A stretch of 64,000 bases of DNA from Taeniopygia guttata (Eukaryota > Chordata > Aves > Passeriformes > Estrildidae). Under the pieces are notes generated by a model. The model was not told the origin of the DNA. It made no database searches and saw nothing but the letters and a program-made list of their open reading frames with translations. Where the stretch lies: contig NC_133026.1 of NCBI RefSeq assembly GCF_048771995.1, positions 116,207,501 through 116,271,500 of the forward strand, read 5' to 3'. Of the stretch, positions 12,901-22,623 are shown in pieces (the stretch's first letter is position 1; every line of letters starts with the position of its first letter). A program made the position numbers and the translations under genes.

Positions 12901-15900
12901 TTATATTTTTGCCTAACTAGTAAAATTCTATGAACTTGAATGGGAATTAGCACTTCACATTCTCTATTCATATTAAAGCAGTGCCAGACCAAAGTAATTT
13001 CTCATTGTGAACATTTGCAAATGAAAAGGACCCCTGTTTTAGAAAAAGATAAAATTCAGTCACTCCATACTTGCAAAGATACTCTTGACTATTGTAGCTT
13101 ACCTTACATATGTAAAACTAGAAATATCTTATAGTAATTAAGATTTGAAAGATGAATATCAAAACACAAAATTATCACAAACAGCAAGGGAAAAAGCCCT
13201 CCTTTGTTAGAAAGGGTTACCTAGGACGAACTGAATGTTACTTTCTGCCTTTCAGTCACTGGTAGTACACATATCAGCTAATAAACCTGTCTCTCTGACC
13301 ATAAAGTGACATAGGCAATTCAGTTCATCATTATGAAATGTCAACATAATTTCATAATTGTACAGCAAACCACAAGAAACCCTTGCCCCAGTGTTGCATA
13401 CCAAGGCATAGGCTGCATTTCATACAGTGAGCAGTTCCAGAAAGACAAAATAATCTCACATAAAAGTGAGATAGTCTTTGTAAGACTCACTACAAATAAA
13501 GACAGACAAAAGAATAAAAACATTAGTTACACAGGGACTGAAGAGTAAAGGGAGCTCAATTACAGAACTGCAGCAGCTGACTGGTCCTGTGAATGTCACT
13601 GCCTGCAGTTTCCTTGCCTGCTGTTGGAATGTCAGCAACAAAGGTGGAAGAGAAATTCCTCATTGCTCTTCACAGAGCAATGTTCACACAGAGCCATGAA
13701 GCCTCAGGTACAATGAACAAACAATACCGTTCTCACCTGAAGAACTTTGGAGTTTAAGACCATAACCCAATATATAACAGGAATGGGTGTCACAAGTCTG
13801 AATCTTCAGCTATGAATGCAGAAGTTTTATGCAGAAGCAAGAAATAAGCTACCTCTTTTCAGGCCCACAGTTAACCCACTGAATGAGAGTGCAAAACTAT
13901 GAAAAATATGAACCTGCCATTTTGATCTCAGAACGGCAATAACAAGAACCAACTGCTCCTTAGTAATTACCTCCAAGGCCTTGTGGTAAAATATCTTAGC
14001 AACCCTTGAATACTCTGAAGTCCTAAGATCCACACCACCTCCTGGAAGAAGTATCCTGAAAGGCAACATCCAACAATATGATTAGCAACCAACCCAAAAC
14101 TTGGACAATGTACACAAAGAAATGGCTGATAGCAGTTTTAAGGGTATGATGTAGGTCTAGGTTTCAGAAAGCTACAGACAGGCATCTATGCTCCCATTAT
14201 GGACAGCAGGAATCTAGTCAGGAGAATCACTGGAGATTCACCTGAGTGACACCTGAGTGGTGGGTAGGTTAAACAGCCCTGTCAGCTCCACTGGCTAGCA
14301 TTCCAATAATTTTTTGAGTTTGGACAGCTAGTGAACAGGCAGAGAGCATAAAGTTAGTTTCAATCTTTAACTTAATCATAGTGTTCAGTCTTTAACTTAA
14401 TCATAGTGTTCAGTCTTTAATTACAGTGTTCTTAGTATTCCTCTACTGAAGAACAGTAAGTGATCTAAGTGTTCTCTATCACAAAGTATAGATCAAGCCT
14501 AATGTAACATAAATAAGAAGAAAGTAAACAGAAAATACATAAAACACACCGATTTCAGCTGGTATACAAAAGGTTTGCAAGCCATGATTGTCATTTCCTA
14601 TCCTGACTCTCAGCTGGCTCTTATTACCACTTTAAAATTCCAGCCCAAATTTCAATTAATTCTGTCCAGTTTCTGAAAAATAGAATTGTGGCCCTAGCAT
14701 AGTACCTTCTTATTGAAGAAAACAAAGATCAAAAAGTTCCTATCAAAAAGGAAGAAAAGTATATTTGACCATAACACAGGATCCCGCGGAGCTAAGGAAG
14801 ACAACCTCAGGGACAATTTCATAAAAATACTGCACAAACTTTTTCCACCACAAAATATAATCAGGAATGGCAATTCCCTGTGTGGCTCCCCAAACCCAAA
14901 AAAACACCACAGAAGAAAACACTTCAGCACAGTCTAGCAGAGAATTCTCATAGACACAAGATGACAGAAACAGTAACATGAATGAAGCCTCTTCTAGCTG
15001 TAACTGGAACAGTGCCTGCAGAACCAACAAAACTGGATCTGTGAGCATTCCTTAACCCACTGCTGCAGAACCTCACTGGATTTACGCAAGTCACATCCAT
15101 TAGTTGTCGATTTTTTTACTGAAACAGGTGTATAATTTTCCCTACATGTCTGTGCTCTGAAAATGGCAATCTGAATCAGTGAGATGACTTCTTCCAACAA
15201 GAAGTTAGAAACAAATAGCATCTCAAATGATTCCAAGCATTTGCAGAGCAAATATGCATTTTAACCCTTGTGACCAGGTGTTTTTTTTTTCACGTGAATA
15301 ATGCACAGGTTCATGTAAAAGCCATCAAGTATTAGGTGGAAAAGTAGTATTCACAAAAATACAAAAAACTTTACTTCCCAGTGTCAACACTGAAAATTAA
15401 TACAGCTGAAGGTATTTTTGAAACAGGCCAGATTATAGGTTTCTTCAGAGATCTAATTAGAAAAATAAGGTGATCTTTACCTGGAAGTGTTAGGAAATTC
15501 ACTCCACCTGTTCAAACCAAAACCTGGACTATACTAATTAGTAAAACTGATCATCATTTTTGCTAATGCAAAAAGGAAATAACCAATTAAGTAGCAATGA
15601 TAATGGCTTGAAATTGTCATAAGCAGATTGAAATGCAGCTACGTGTATTCCAGTATCACTGCCTGGTTAGAGCTGATGATTTCCACTGAGCATTTCAATG
15701 GCTATCTCAGGAGTATATTCATAAAATTATGTCTTTAATATAATAAATTTCATTATTTTAAGAAGGTAGCATTTAATAGTAAATAATTTCTAACTTCAAA
15801 GAACAATGTGAAAGATCAATGTATCTCCCTCTTATTCTGAATTTCCACAGAATATAAGTCATTCCCTCCAGAGCTCCTTTTTGTTATTTACACGCAGTTT

Positions 15901-18900
15901 TAACATGGAAGCCAACAAGTGACAACGGAGGGCCACAGAAGGAAATATAGACCATCTTCACTAACCTACAAAACACAAACTCAACTGACTTCTGACTGCA
16001 AAGACAGAAGGATAAAGAAAGTGGATGCACTTTCCAAACCCTTTCTTCTGCATTGATATAGGTGGTGAGGTAGAAACAATAAGAGACCCCATTGGTGGAA
16101 AACCCTTTTGGCAACCAAAGTGAAGTTGGTAGCCATGAGCAAGGGAGGAAATGATTCATTTTGTCCCCAACAGCCCACAGCAGAGAAATGCATCACTGTC
16201 TTACACTCACTTAGAGCACAAGACTGCAAAGGCCCAAGTCTTAGTGTCCAGGGCCTGTTGATGTAGGAGGGCAATGCACTTCCCAGCCAGCCAAAGGTAT
16301 AAATCTGCAATCTACACATGCTGATTAACATTCTAGTTATATGCATAAGCTTAACAAATGTATCCACGGTTTAAGATACTCATCTCATGACTACAAGTAG
16401 CCCGATCATATGCTCTGGCCTCACACACCATCACAGCTGTGAAGTGTAGCATCAGCTGATTTTATTCTTCTAAAGTGTACTTGTAGCACAAGGCTAAAAA
16501 AACGTAAAAGGTTCTGACTTTGTTTAGTCCACAATAAAATCTGTTAGGCAAGATCACATTATCCCACATTTGAAAAGGAAGAAGAGAGGTGGCCAATTGC
16601 CAAAGATCCCCTGAAAACCAGGAAGTTTTTCTAACAAAGATCTAAGGCACAGAATCATAATGGGCAAGACAGACCATTCAAGCAGCAAAAGAGAGAACAC
16701 ACATGGAAAAGAGAGAAGCAGAGCCTGGAAATGAGAAACTTTTACAATAGAGGAGATATGAAAAGGACTTAAAGAGGGAAAAAAGGGTAGAAACGTGTGA
16801 AATACTAAGCAAGTGCTATTAACAATCAAAAAGAAGGTGACAGGTCAAATGAGGAAGACAGAAAAATTAACGAAGAGCAAGTTGAGTATCTCACTTGCAA
16901 AACTAATAACTATAACGTCACTTCTCCCTGTCTGCAGAAAAGCACAAGGGAATGCCAAGATGAGCCTTGGCACTGTTGCAGATTATCTGACATGTTCCTC
17001 AAGGAAGGAAAGGCAGCACACCAATACCAGATGAAATAATGCATTCTGTGTCTTAGAATACATTTTTATGTCTGCAGTGCCCAGCACAACCTCTCAAGAG
17101 AGTAGAAATACAACATTCTTGAGAACACAGCAGAGCTCAAAAACAGAACCATCATGCCTTTCAACAGAAAATCAGTGCTCAAGACTTACCCATTAATAGA
17201 GTGGAAAATTTTATCATATTCTTCATCTGTAAGATTTAATCTGAAACATCAAAAAATAATTATAGAAGGCATATGATGTACATATATTTGACCACAAAAA
17301 TATAATCTCTATTGAACAGAAATGTCTGACACAGAAAATATGCAGAAGGCATGCTTTAAATAGAGTAAAATGGACACAAATCAAAAGAAACATTTCACTT
17401 GAAACAACTCAGTCCACAAGACTGAAAATAGGGCCCAGTCACGTAGAGATCCTAATGAGGTACTCTGAGACCCTTCTGCAAGACACTTGAGAAATGTATT
17501 ATTTACATGAATGGCATGGTTATTATTTCCTGCAGACCGGCAACTCCGGTTTCCAACTGATTCCCAAGAAGGGCAGAGCTGCAAACAGTGGTCACGCCCA
17601 TGCACCCCCAGCCTCCTTGCCAGCGTGGCTGCAGAAAAAGCAGAAAAGGCCTTGGCTCTGTGTAAGCCCTGCTCAGTGGTAACAAAAACAACTCTGTATT
17701 ATCAACCCTGTGTTCAGCACAAATCGAAAACACACCCCCACACCAGCTACTTTGAAGAAAATTAACTCTACCCCAGCCAAAACCAGCACAGATGGCCACA
17801 CTTCTGCAGAGGTGTGATAAGTTGGGTGTAAGTGAAAGTGTTCAGCTTTGCTGCAAGTAACTTAATTGCCAGAATTAGAAGCATCCATTCATTGGTGAAG
17901 CCTCTAGTCAGCAAACATTCTGAAAGCTCCAGCAGCTACATGAGGAATGATGGCTTCTAATTCAGGCACTTAAGTGGTGCTCTTATTGGACAGTGTAGAT
18001 ACATGCTATTATGTTTTTCTGCAGCTGTATTAGTATTGTTTTTAAGTATGGAAATTTATAATTCTATCATCTGGTTTCAGTCCATTTCATATCTTATAGC
18101 TAAGTGTTGGTATGAAGTACTGTCAGCTGTTACTTACGCTGCAATTTTTCACCAAACAACCAAAATAAAAGAAAGCGACCCATAGTTTGAACAGAACTGG
18201 AGTTTGTTTTCTGAAAGGAGTACTGACAGCCTTCCCTGATTCCCTGAATTCCAGGGCTACAAATTGTGGGGGAAAAAAAGATATCTATATCTATCTATCT
18301 AGGTATTTATGTGTGTTTGTGTGGCACTACAGGGTAGCTAACTTCAAAAACCATGCATGCAAACCACAGAAGGCAATTTTACTGGTAAAAAAAAATTAGA
18401 ATTTTTCAAAGAAAGACTAGCAACGTAAATGGAAGTATTAAAAAGTACATGTTCCACTCTGCTTTTATCCCAGTTTCTGGAACTCTCTGAGAATTGTAGC
18501 ATCTTCAAATCGTTTTTGAGGAGCAACAAACACTCAGAAAAGCAGCAGAACTACTTTGTGTGCCTCTAAAATCATACATTCCTTACATAATACAATTATT
18601 ATCCACTCCTAAGGATAAAAAAAAGTACCTTATAGGCACAGCTCGAGCACCAGCAGATTCCACAAACTTCACATATGAAGCCGCAATATAAGATCTTCCA
18701 AATCGCTGGTACTCATCAAAGTGACATTCCTGTGACAATATCCCTGAAAGGCCCAAGGAAGAAAATTAGCACCATACAGATGGCAAATGCTACACACTGA
18801 AAGAAAAGTCACAAAATCACTGAATCAATCACCTTGGAAAAGACCACTGAGATCATCAAATCCAACCTACAAATGAACACCACCATGTCAACTAGACCAT

Positions 18901-19951
18901 GAAACAAGTGTCATGTCCAGTTTGTCCTTAAACGCCTCCAAGGACGGTAACTCCATCACCTCCCTGGGCAGTCCATTACAGTATCTAATCACCCCTTCTG
19001 TGAGGGAATTCTTCCTAATCTACGCCCTCCCTAGGAAGCTGAAAACTGTCCTCTTGTCCTATTGTTAGCTGCCAAGAAGAGACCGACCCCCACCTGGCTC
19101 CAACCTCCTTTCAGCGCTGGTAAAGACCGACAAGGTCACACCGGAGCCTTCTCTTCTCCTGTCCAAACCACCCCAGCTTCCCCAGCCGCTCCTCCTAAGA
19201 CCCTTGCTCCTACTAATTAATTAAGCTCCCATTTCCTATATGCCAGCTGGCAGCGGTGCATTTACTGCACAGAGGAACTGCAGGCACCGAGACCGCGGGG
19301 CATCAATTACGGCGCCCCGCCACGAGGTACCACATCAACACACATTACCTGAGACGCGGCTTCCCCGCTATGACTGCTCCGCACTGTAACTTCTCTCAAG
19401 CAAGCCTGACTCTTAGAGAAAGCACGCACAGCGTTAGGCTGCTTACACCAGCTCCAGCCAAACCTCGGCTCCGGGAGACGCTTCCCCTGTGGCCAAGGCT
19501 GGGTGCGCGATCCCTCGCCCTTACCGATGATGGGTCTGTCATTGTGTCATTGTACCCCGCCGGGAGCTATGGCCCAGCCGGTGCGCGGCCCCTCGCCCTT
19601 ACCGATGATGGGTCTGTCATTGTACCCCGCCGGGAGCTATGGCCCAGGCGGGTGCGCAGCCCCTCGCCCTTACCGATGATGGGTCTGTCATTGTGTCATT
19701 GTATCCCGCCGGGAGCTATGGCCCAGCCGGTGCGCGGCCCCTCGCCCTTACCGATGATGGGTCTGTCACTGTACCCCGCCAGGAGCTATGGCCCAGCCGG
19801 TGCGCGGCCCCTCGCCCTTACCGATGATGGGTCTGTCGTTGCGCCCCGCCGCGAGGTCGCGCCGCGCCACGGAGGCTGCGGAGCCGCAGCGCAGCAGCAC
19901 CAGGAGGAGCGCGGCGGCCGCGACGCCACCGAGCCCTGCCGGGCGTCCCAT
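6852..19951 (-). CDS. GGH: Gamma-glutamyl hydrolase, whole coding region, nine exons
   Basis: GGH (peptidase family C26, class I glutamine-amidotransferase fold) removes gamma-linked glutamates from folate and antifolate polyglutamates in lysosomes or after secretion. Coding exons, in transcript order: 19951-19822, 18743-18629, 17240-17190, 14055-13971, 11696-11558, 10732-10626, 10517-10427, 9231-9094 and 6973-6852. All introns are GT-AG and phases agree throughout, giving 978 nt and 325 residues (human 318). Residues 1 to about 26 form a signal peptide with a Leu/Ala/Val core. The nucleophile Cys141 sits in [10 protein letters not shown] and the catalytic His251 in YGMQWHPE, equivalent to human Cys134 and His244. 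Sequons NFT at residues 170 and 210 match human glycosylation sites. The protein ends TYFFD. Same-strand TTPA lies directly upstream. The exon 1 donor lies inside a tandem repeat. Identity is certain by colinear similarity to human GGH; exon edges are read by eye. Confidence 0.97.
6974..9093 (-). other. GGH: GGH intron 8
   Basis: AT-rich intron. It holds the CR1 fragment at 8008-8125 and nothing else recognisable. Confidence 0.9.
8008..8125 (-). mobile_element. CR1 fragment (3' end), minus orientation
   Basis: The sequence ggtctgggttggaagggacc and the following ccatgggcagggacatgttc block, with cactagaccaggctgctc, are the reverse complement of the conserved CR1 3' end. It lies in GGH intron 8. 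Confidence 0.88.
9094..9231 (-). CDS. GGH: GGH coding exon 8, catalytic histidine exon
   Basis: A 138 bp exon with acceptor TTGTAG and donor GTAAAA. It encodes [20 protein letters not shown], with catalytic His251 in QWHPE, and runs to [10 protein letters not shown]. Confidence 0.96.
9232..10426 (-). other. GGH: GGH intron 7 with a GC-richer insert
   Basis: About 9540-10330 is clearly GC-richer than the flanks and holds chance open frames on both strands. It does not match CR1 or the LTRs in this window. It may be an unrecognised old repeat or a regulatory block. Confidence 0.8.
10427..10517 (-). CDS. GGH: GGH coding exon 7
   Basis: A 91 bp exon with acceptor ATCACAG and donor GTAAGG. It encodes [20 protein letters not shown] followed by [10 protein letters not shown]. 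The leading sequon at Asn210 is shared with human. Confidence 0.95.
10626..10732 (-). CDS. GGH: GGH coding exon 6
   Basis: A 107 bp exon with acceptor TAATAG and donor GTATTT. It encodes [20 protein letters not shown] followed by [10 protein letters not shown], colinear with human MFQNFPTELLLSLAVEPLTA. Confidence 0.95.
10733..11557 (-). other. GGH: GGH intron 5
   Basis: Plain AT-rich intron of 825 bp. No repeat or exon seen. Confidence 0.9.
11558..11696 (-). CDS. GGH: GGH coding exon 5, catalytic cysteine exon
   Basis: A 139 bp exon with acceptor TTTTGTAG and donor GTGAAA. It carries [18 protein letters not shown] with the nucleophile Cys141, and ends PLNFTS with a conserved N-glycosylation sequon at Asn170. 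Confidence 0.96.
11697..13970 (-). other. GGH: GGH intron 4
   Basis: A 2.3 kb AT-rich intron with short A-rich runs near 12250-12290. No further feature seen. Confidence 0.9.
13971..14055 (-). CDS. GGH: GGH coding exon 4
   Basis: An 85 bp exon with acceptor CTTTCAG and donor GTAATT. It encodes [20 protein letters not shown] followed by IFYHKALE; the PGG turn and the VAKIFY stretch are conserved with human GGH. It ends at a codon boundary. Confidence 0.95.
14056..17189 (-). other. GGH: GGH intron 3
   Basis: A 3.1 kb intron containing the 28 bp tandem repeat at 14358-14432. No mobile element recognised. Confidence 0.9.
14358..14432. repeat. Short tandem repeat, about 28 bp unit
   Basis: The block tctttaacttaatcatagtg followed by ttcag occurs twice and then partly a third time. 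It lies in GGH intron 3. Confidence 0.85.
17190..17240 (-). CDS. GGH: GGH coding exon 3
   Basis: A 51 bp exon between TTTCAG and GTAAGT. It encodes [16 protein letters not shown], with Arg and Gly codons split at the two ends, and matches human LDLTEKDYEILFKSIN. Confidence 0.94.
17241..18628 (-). other. GGH: GGH intron 2
   Basis: Holds the LTR fragment at 17600-17790 and a short ATCT microsatellite near 18282-18301. Confidence 0.9.
17600..17790 (+). mobile_element. Fragment (3' part) of the same avian LTR family
   Basis: Shares with the LTR at 1987-2582 the ordered blocks gcagaaaaggccttgg, aacaaaaac, ttatcaaccctgt and ttcagcacaaatc, and ends ccccagccaaaaccagcaca. It lies in GGH intron 2. 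Only the last 190 bp or so of the LTR remain; it is a fossil. Confidence 0.72.
18629..18743 (-). CDS. GGH: GGH coding exon 2
   Basis: Acceptor TTTCAG before 18743; donor GT at 18628-18627. The 115 bp encode residues about 44-82, including [20 protein letters not shown], close to human [20 protein letters not shown]. It enters at phase 1 and leaves at phase 2. Confidence 0.95.
18744..19821 (-). other. GGH: GGH intron 1
   Basis: Its 5' part is the donor-bearing minisatellite within the CpG island; its 3' part holds the minus-oriented CR1. Unique sequence is left only at about 19206-19501 and 18744-18812. Confidence 0.92.
18813..19205 (-). mobile_element. CR1 retroposon copy, minus orientation
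   Basis: Reverse-complement CR1 3' region. It runs from tcactgaatcaatcaccttg and agatcatcaaatccaacc, through cctccctgggcagtccatt and gaattcttcctaat, to ccagcttccccagccgctcc. About 390 bp, 5'-truncated. It lies in GGH intron 1 just outside the CpG island. Confidence 0.9.
19502..19840 (-). repeat. Five-unit minisatellite carrying the GGH exon 1 splice donor
   Basis: Units begin at about 19502, 19580, 19651, 19729 and 19799, with lengths 78, 71, 78 and 70 bp and a partial last unit. Each holds the last 16 or so bases of GGH exon 1, then GTAAGGGCGAGGG, then about 45 bp of intron. The 78 bp forms differ by an extra 8 bases (attgtgtc-like). On the minus strand the donor GTs are at 19821 (the real one), then 19751, 19673, 19602 and 19524. 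Units differ at only a few positions, so the array looks recent. Confidence 0.95.
19822..19951 (-). CDS. GGH: GGH coding exon 1
   Basis: Starts at the ATG whose complement is at 19949-19951, in a good context (G at -3, G at +4). It encodes MGRPAGLGG, then an Ala/Leu/Val-rich signal-peptide core, and ends NDRPII plus the first base of a Gly codon. The donor on the minus strand is CG/GTAAGG (GT at 19821-19820). Length is 130 bp, leaving phase 1. The exon lies in a CpG island and its last bases form the proximal unit of a five-copy repeat. Confidence 0.95.
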
Positions 19952-20164
19952 GGCCACCGGCGGGCACGACCAAGGCTGCGGGCACGGCTCCCGGCTCGGA
20001 ACGGCTCGGCTCAGCTGGCCTCCGGGCACGGCTGGCGGCTGGGCAGGGCCCGGGGCCCGCCCCGCGCACGCAGCCCCGGCCCGCCCGCAGCGCGGCCCGC
20101 TGGGAAATGCAGTCCCGGCCCGCCGCCACCGCCTGCCCTGCGATCGTACCCGTGACAGACGAGG

Positions 20165-22443
20165 CTGGTTCAACCAGAAAGCGTTTATTAATTAAAACAT
20201 ATGTTAATACAGTTTAAAAAGAGGGGAAAATTAAAAATTGTGCATTATATCGCGCTTACAGTCAGTTATATTTGTACCTTTTAACAGGAACTTTATTCTT
20301 TTTAGAGGCACTCCCGATGTTGATAAAGAATAATGCACTTAGGGATCTTTGTTTTGTTGGCTGCTGCTGAAAGCTGCAATGTGACCGCACATCATACCAA
20401 TATCTTCACTATTCATTATGTCAATGTTCCAATTATACTGTGTTCTTACTATTAGCAGCAATGGCAATTAAGAGTCCCCACCTTCTATATAATATGTAAA
20501 CATTAAAAAATAATTAACAGTCCAGGAAAAAATAACTGCACTCAGTGCTCTAACTGCTCAGTTATGCAAACCTGCTACGACTTAATAACAGGATCAGGGT
20601 ATTTTTGAAGACATTTAGGACTTTATATTCATAGAGCTGGTGAAGTCAAAATAAAGATTAAAAAGCCCCAGCTAAATACTGCTACATAAACCAGTAGCAA
20701 TCAAAGATTGGTTTCATAGGAAGAGTTTAAATTTTCTTGTTCACTGAAACATGGTTCGTTCCTTTGTGCAGTTTACATTCACAGATTAAAATCGAAGGAC
20801 TGTAATATTAAGACAATAGCTTCGGTTCTCCAGCTGGTAAATTACTTGGAACATGAGTTACACAACTGAAAAATTGCCAGATACCTGACTACTTTGTCTA
20901 ATTTCTTATAAAGAACAATTCCCAATTCATCGAACTCCTCTATTTAAGGAGCTTTTGTATCACAAAACAGTGTATCACAAAATATTACCACAAAATCTGA
21001 GAAAAAGAAATATATATGAAATACATTTTCATATAATCATATATCTGAATAAGGTTTATTTAAATTTAGGCCCCATATCAAAAATATTTGGAAAGAGGAA
21101 AAATTAAAAAGGCACTTCAGGAAATTTGGAAGGAAAAAAAGAGGTTGTTGTCAGTTTTGAAAGAATTTCTGGCATTGATCTTTCCACAGCAGAAGAAACT
21201 ACAACCACTCCAAGGGGTCTTTCATAGATGCTCCTCTTGCTAATAAGGAATAGTTTCCAATGACTCTTGCAATAATGCCATACTAATCATAATCTAAAGT
21301 AAGGCATTTTTAATATAATAGGATAGTTTCATTTCTGTTCCCTATGCTTATATACCTTTCCAATGTCCTAAAAATTACAAAAGAACTGAAGTTATAATTT
21401 CTAGCTACCTGAGATAAAAGCATTTTTAATATATATATTTGTAGGAAAATTTATATGCAATGCTTAAAATACATATTGCTTGTGCAAAAACAAAACAGAG
21501 TTAAGATCAGTTACTGTACTGAAAATAAAATGATGATACCAAGAATCTCCTATGGTGAGGTCCAACGTGACCTCAGAGCACCCTTAAAACATGCGACAGC
21601 TATTTCTAAAGTACAGGTCCACAAAGATAACATACTTTTACCCCCAGAAACAAAGAGATAATAAAAACAACTGAAAACTTTTGACCTCTGTAGTCCTCTA
21701 CACTAGGGATTAAAGGATCATAATCTGAGTTACTTATAGTTGTCCATAGACAGTATCACTTTGAAGAAAGTAAATAAGAATTTTCAAGGTTGTTATGACT
21801 CTTTTACCAGTTCCTCCCCCTGATTCACACTGTTCTTTGAAGAATACATATGTGGTGTTTTTCTATAAAACTTGAAGATTACTATGTTAATTAGGATAAA
21901 AAGGGAAGCTGCACAAGCAGCACAACAAGTAACACAAATGTCTCACTATTGCTGACTAATTTTCAATTTGATACAAGCTAACAAAGCAGCATTTTTCCCT
22001 GAGAACCAATCTAAAATGCAGCCTCTTCACCCCTTGTAAATTAGCCCTGTAGTCTTATTTCTGCAACTACCCTATTCACAGTCTATTCTTTGTTTTATAT
22101 TGTCTTGACAAGCCAAGATACAAGAGCTAAGTGTAATGTTCTGGACTACGTTATTACAGATGAGTTGTCTCCAAAGACCTAACAGCAGCAGTATCAATCT
22201 GTTATCCAATGCACTCTTCAGCTATCTAGCATACAAGTTACTCAATTAGAAACAGTGCAACAAACATGCAAAATTCATTAATCTCTTCAAACTGATAGAC
22301 TCCAGTTAGTATAACAGTGCAGCCAATAGAACATTCAGTGAGTGCCCTGCAAAGACATACTGGTTTCATTCACAATGGAAATTTTCATATTAAACTTATT
22401 TCCAATTCCAGTGCTCAAGAATTGATAAAATACTGCATTAAGG
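20165..22443 (-). other. TTPA: Probable TTPA 3' untranslated region
   Basis: AT-rich and without exons. Minus-strand AATAAA hexamers are at 21055-21060, 20292-20297 and 20184-20189. Low GC continues up to the edge of the GGH island, so the most distal end (3' UTR about 2.3 kb) would leave only about 200 bp before the GGH start codon. Which signal is used is inference. Confidence 0.6.
20184..20189 (-). terminator. Distal TTPA poly(A) signal AATAAA
   Basis: Canonical hexamer on the minus strand at the border between the AT-rich 3' UTR and the GGH CpG island. Another AATAAA lies about 108 bp earlier in the transcript (20292-20297). Confidence 0.55.
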
Positions 22444-22623
22444 TTATTCCTCAGCAGCCAGAGAAATGCTCTGAAGATAATCTGAAGATGCCATTATGAA
22501 GTCAGTCCATTCCTTGGCCAGTTCTTCAATGGAGACTTCCTCTCCCCCATATTCCTGTGGGAGAATGCTGACGGGGAAGTGTTCGGTCAGACTCTGCAAG
22601 TAGTTATTTCCATGCATGTACAC
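22444..22623 (-). CDS. TTPA: TTPA last coding exon 5 with stop codon
   Basis: Acceptor GGTTTAG; stop TAA at 22446-22444. It encodes [17 protein letters not shown], then [20 protein letters not shown], and a tail ending SISLAAEE, two residues longer than the human end. Confidence 0.95.
   Translation of the reverse strand: MYMHGNNYLQSLTEHFPVSILPQEYGGEEVSIEELAKEWTDFIMASSDYLQSISLAAEE

Larger units (their letters stand above)
19240..20160. promoter_or_regulatory. GGH: CpG island at the GGH promoter and first exon
   Basis: Abrupt GC- and CpG-rich block between AT-rich flanks. It contains GGH exon 1, and the upstream part (19952-20160) carries GC boxes such as that near 20055-20065. No TATA box is visible, as expected of a housekeeping promoter. 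The upstream edge touches the TTPA 3' end. Confidence 0.75.

Noticed and set aside
19256-20155. 299-residue plus-strand open frame and shorter ones over the GGH island
   Set aside because: It is antisense to GGH exon 1, Pro/Arg/Ala-rich, and built largely from the minisatellite. High GC removes stop codons, and no family similarity is seen.
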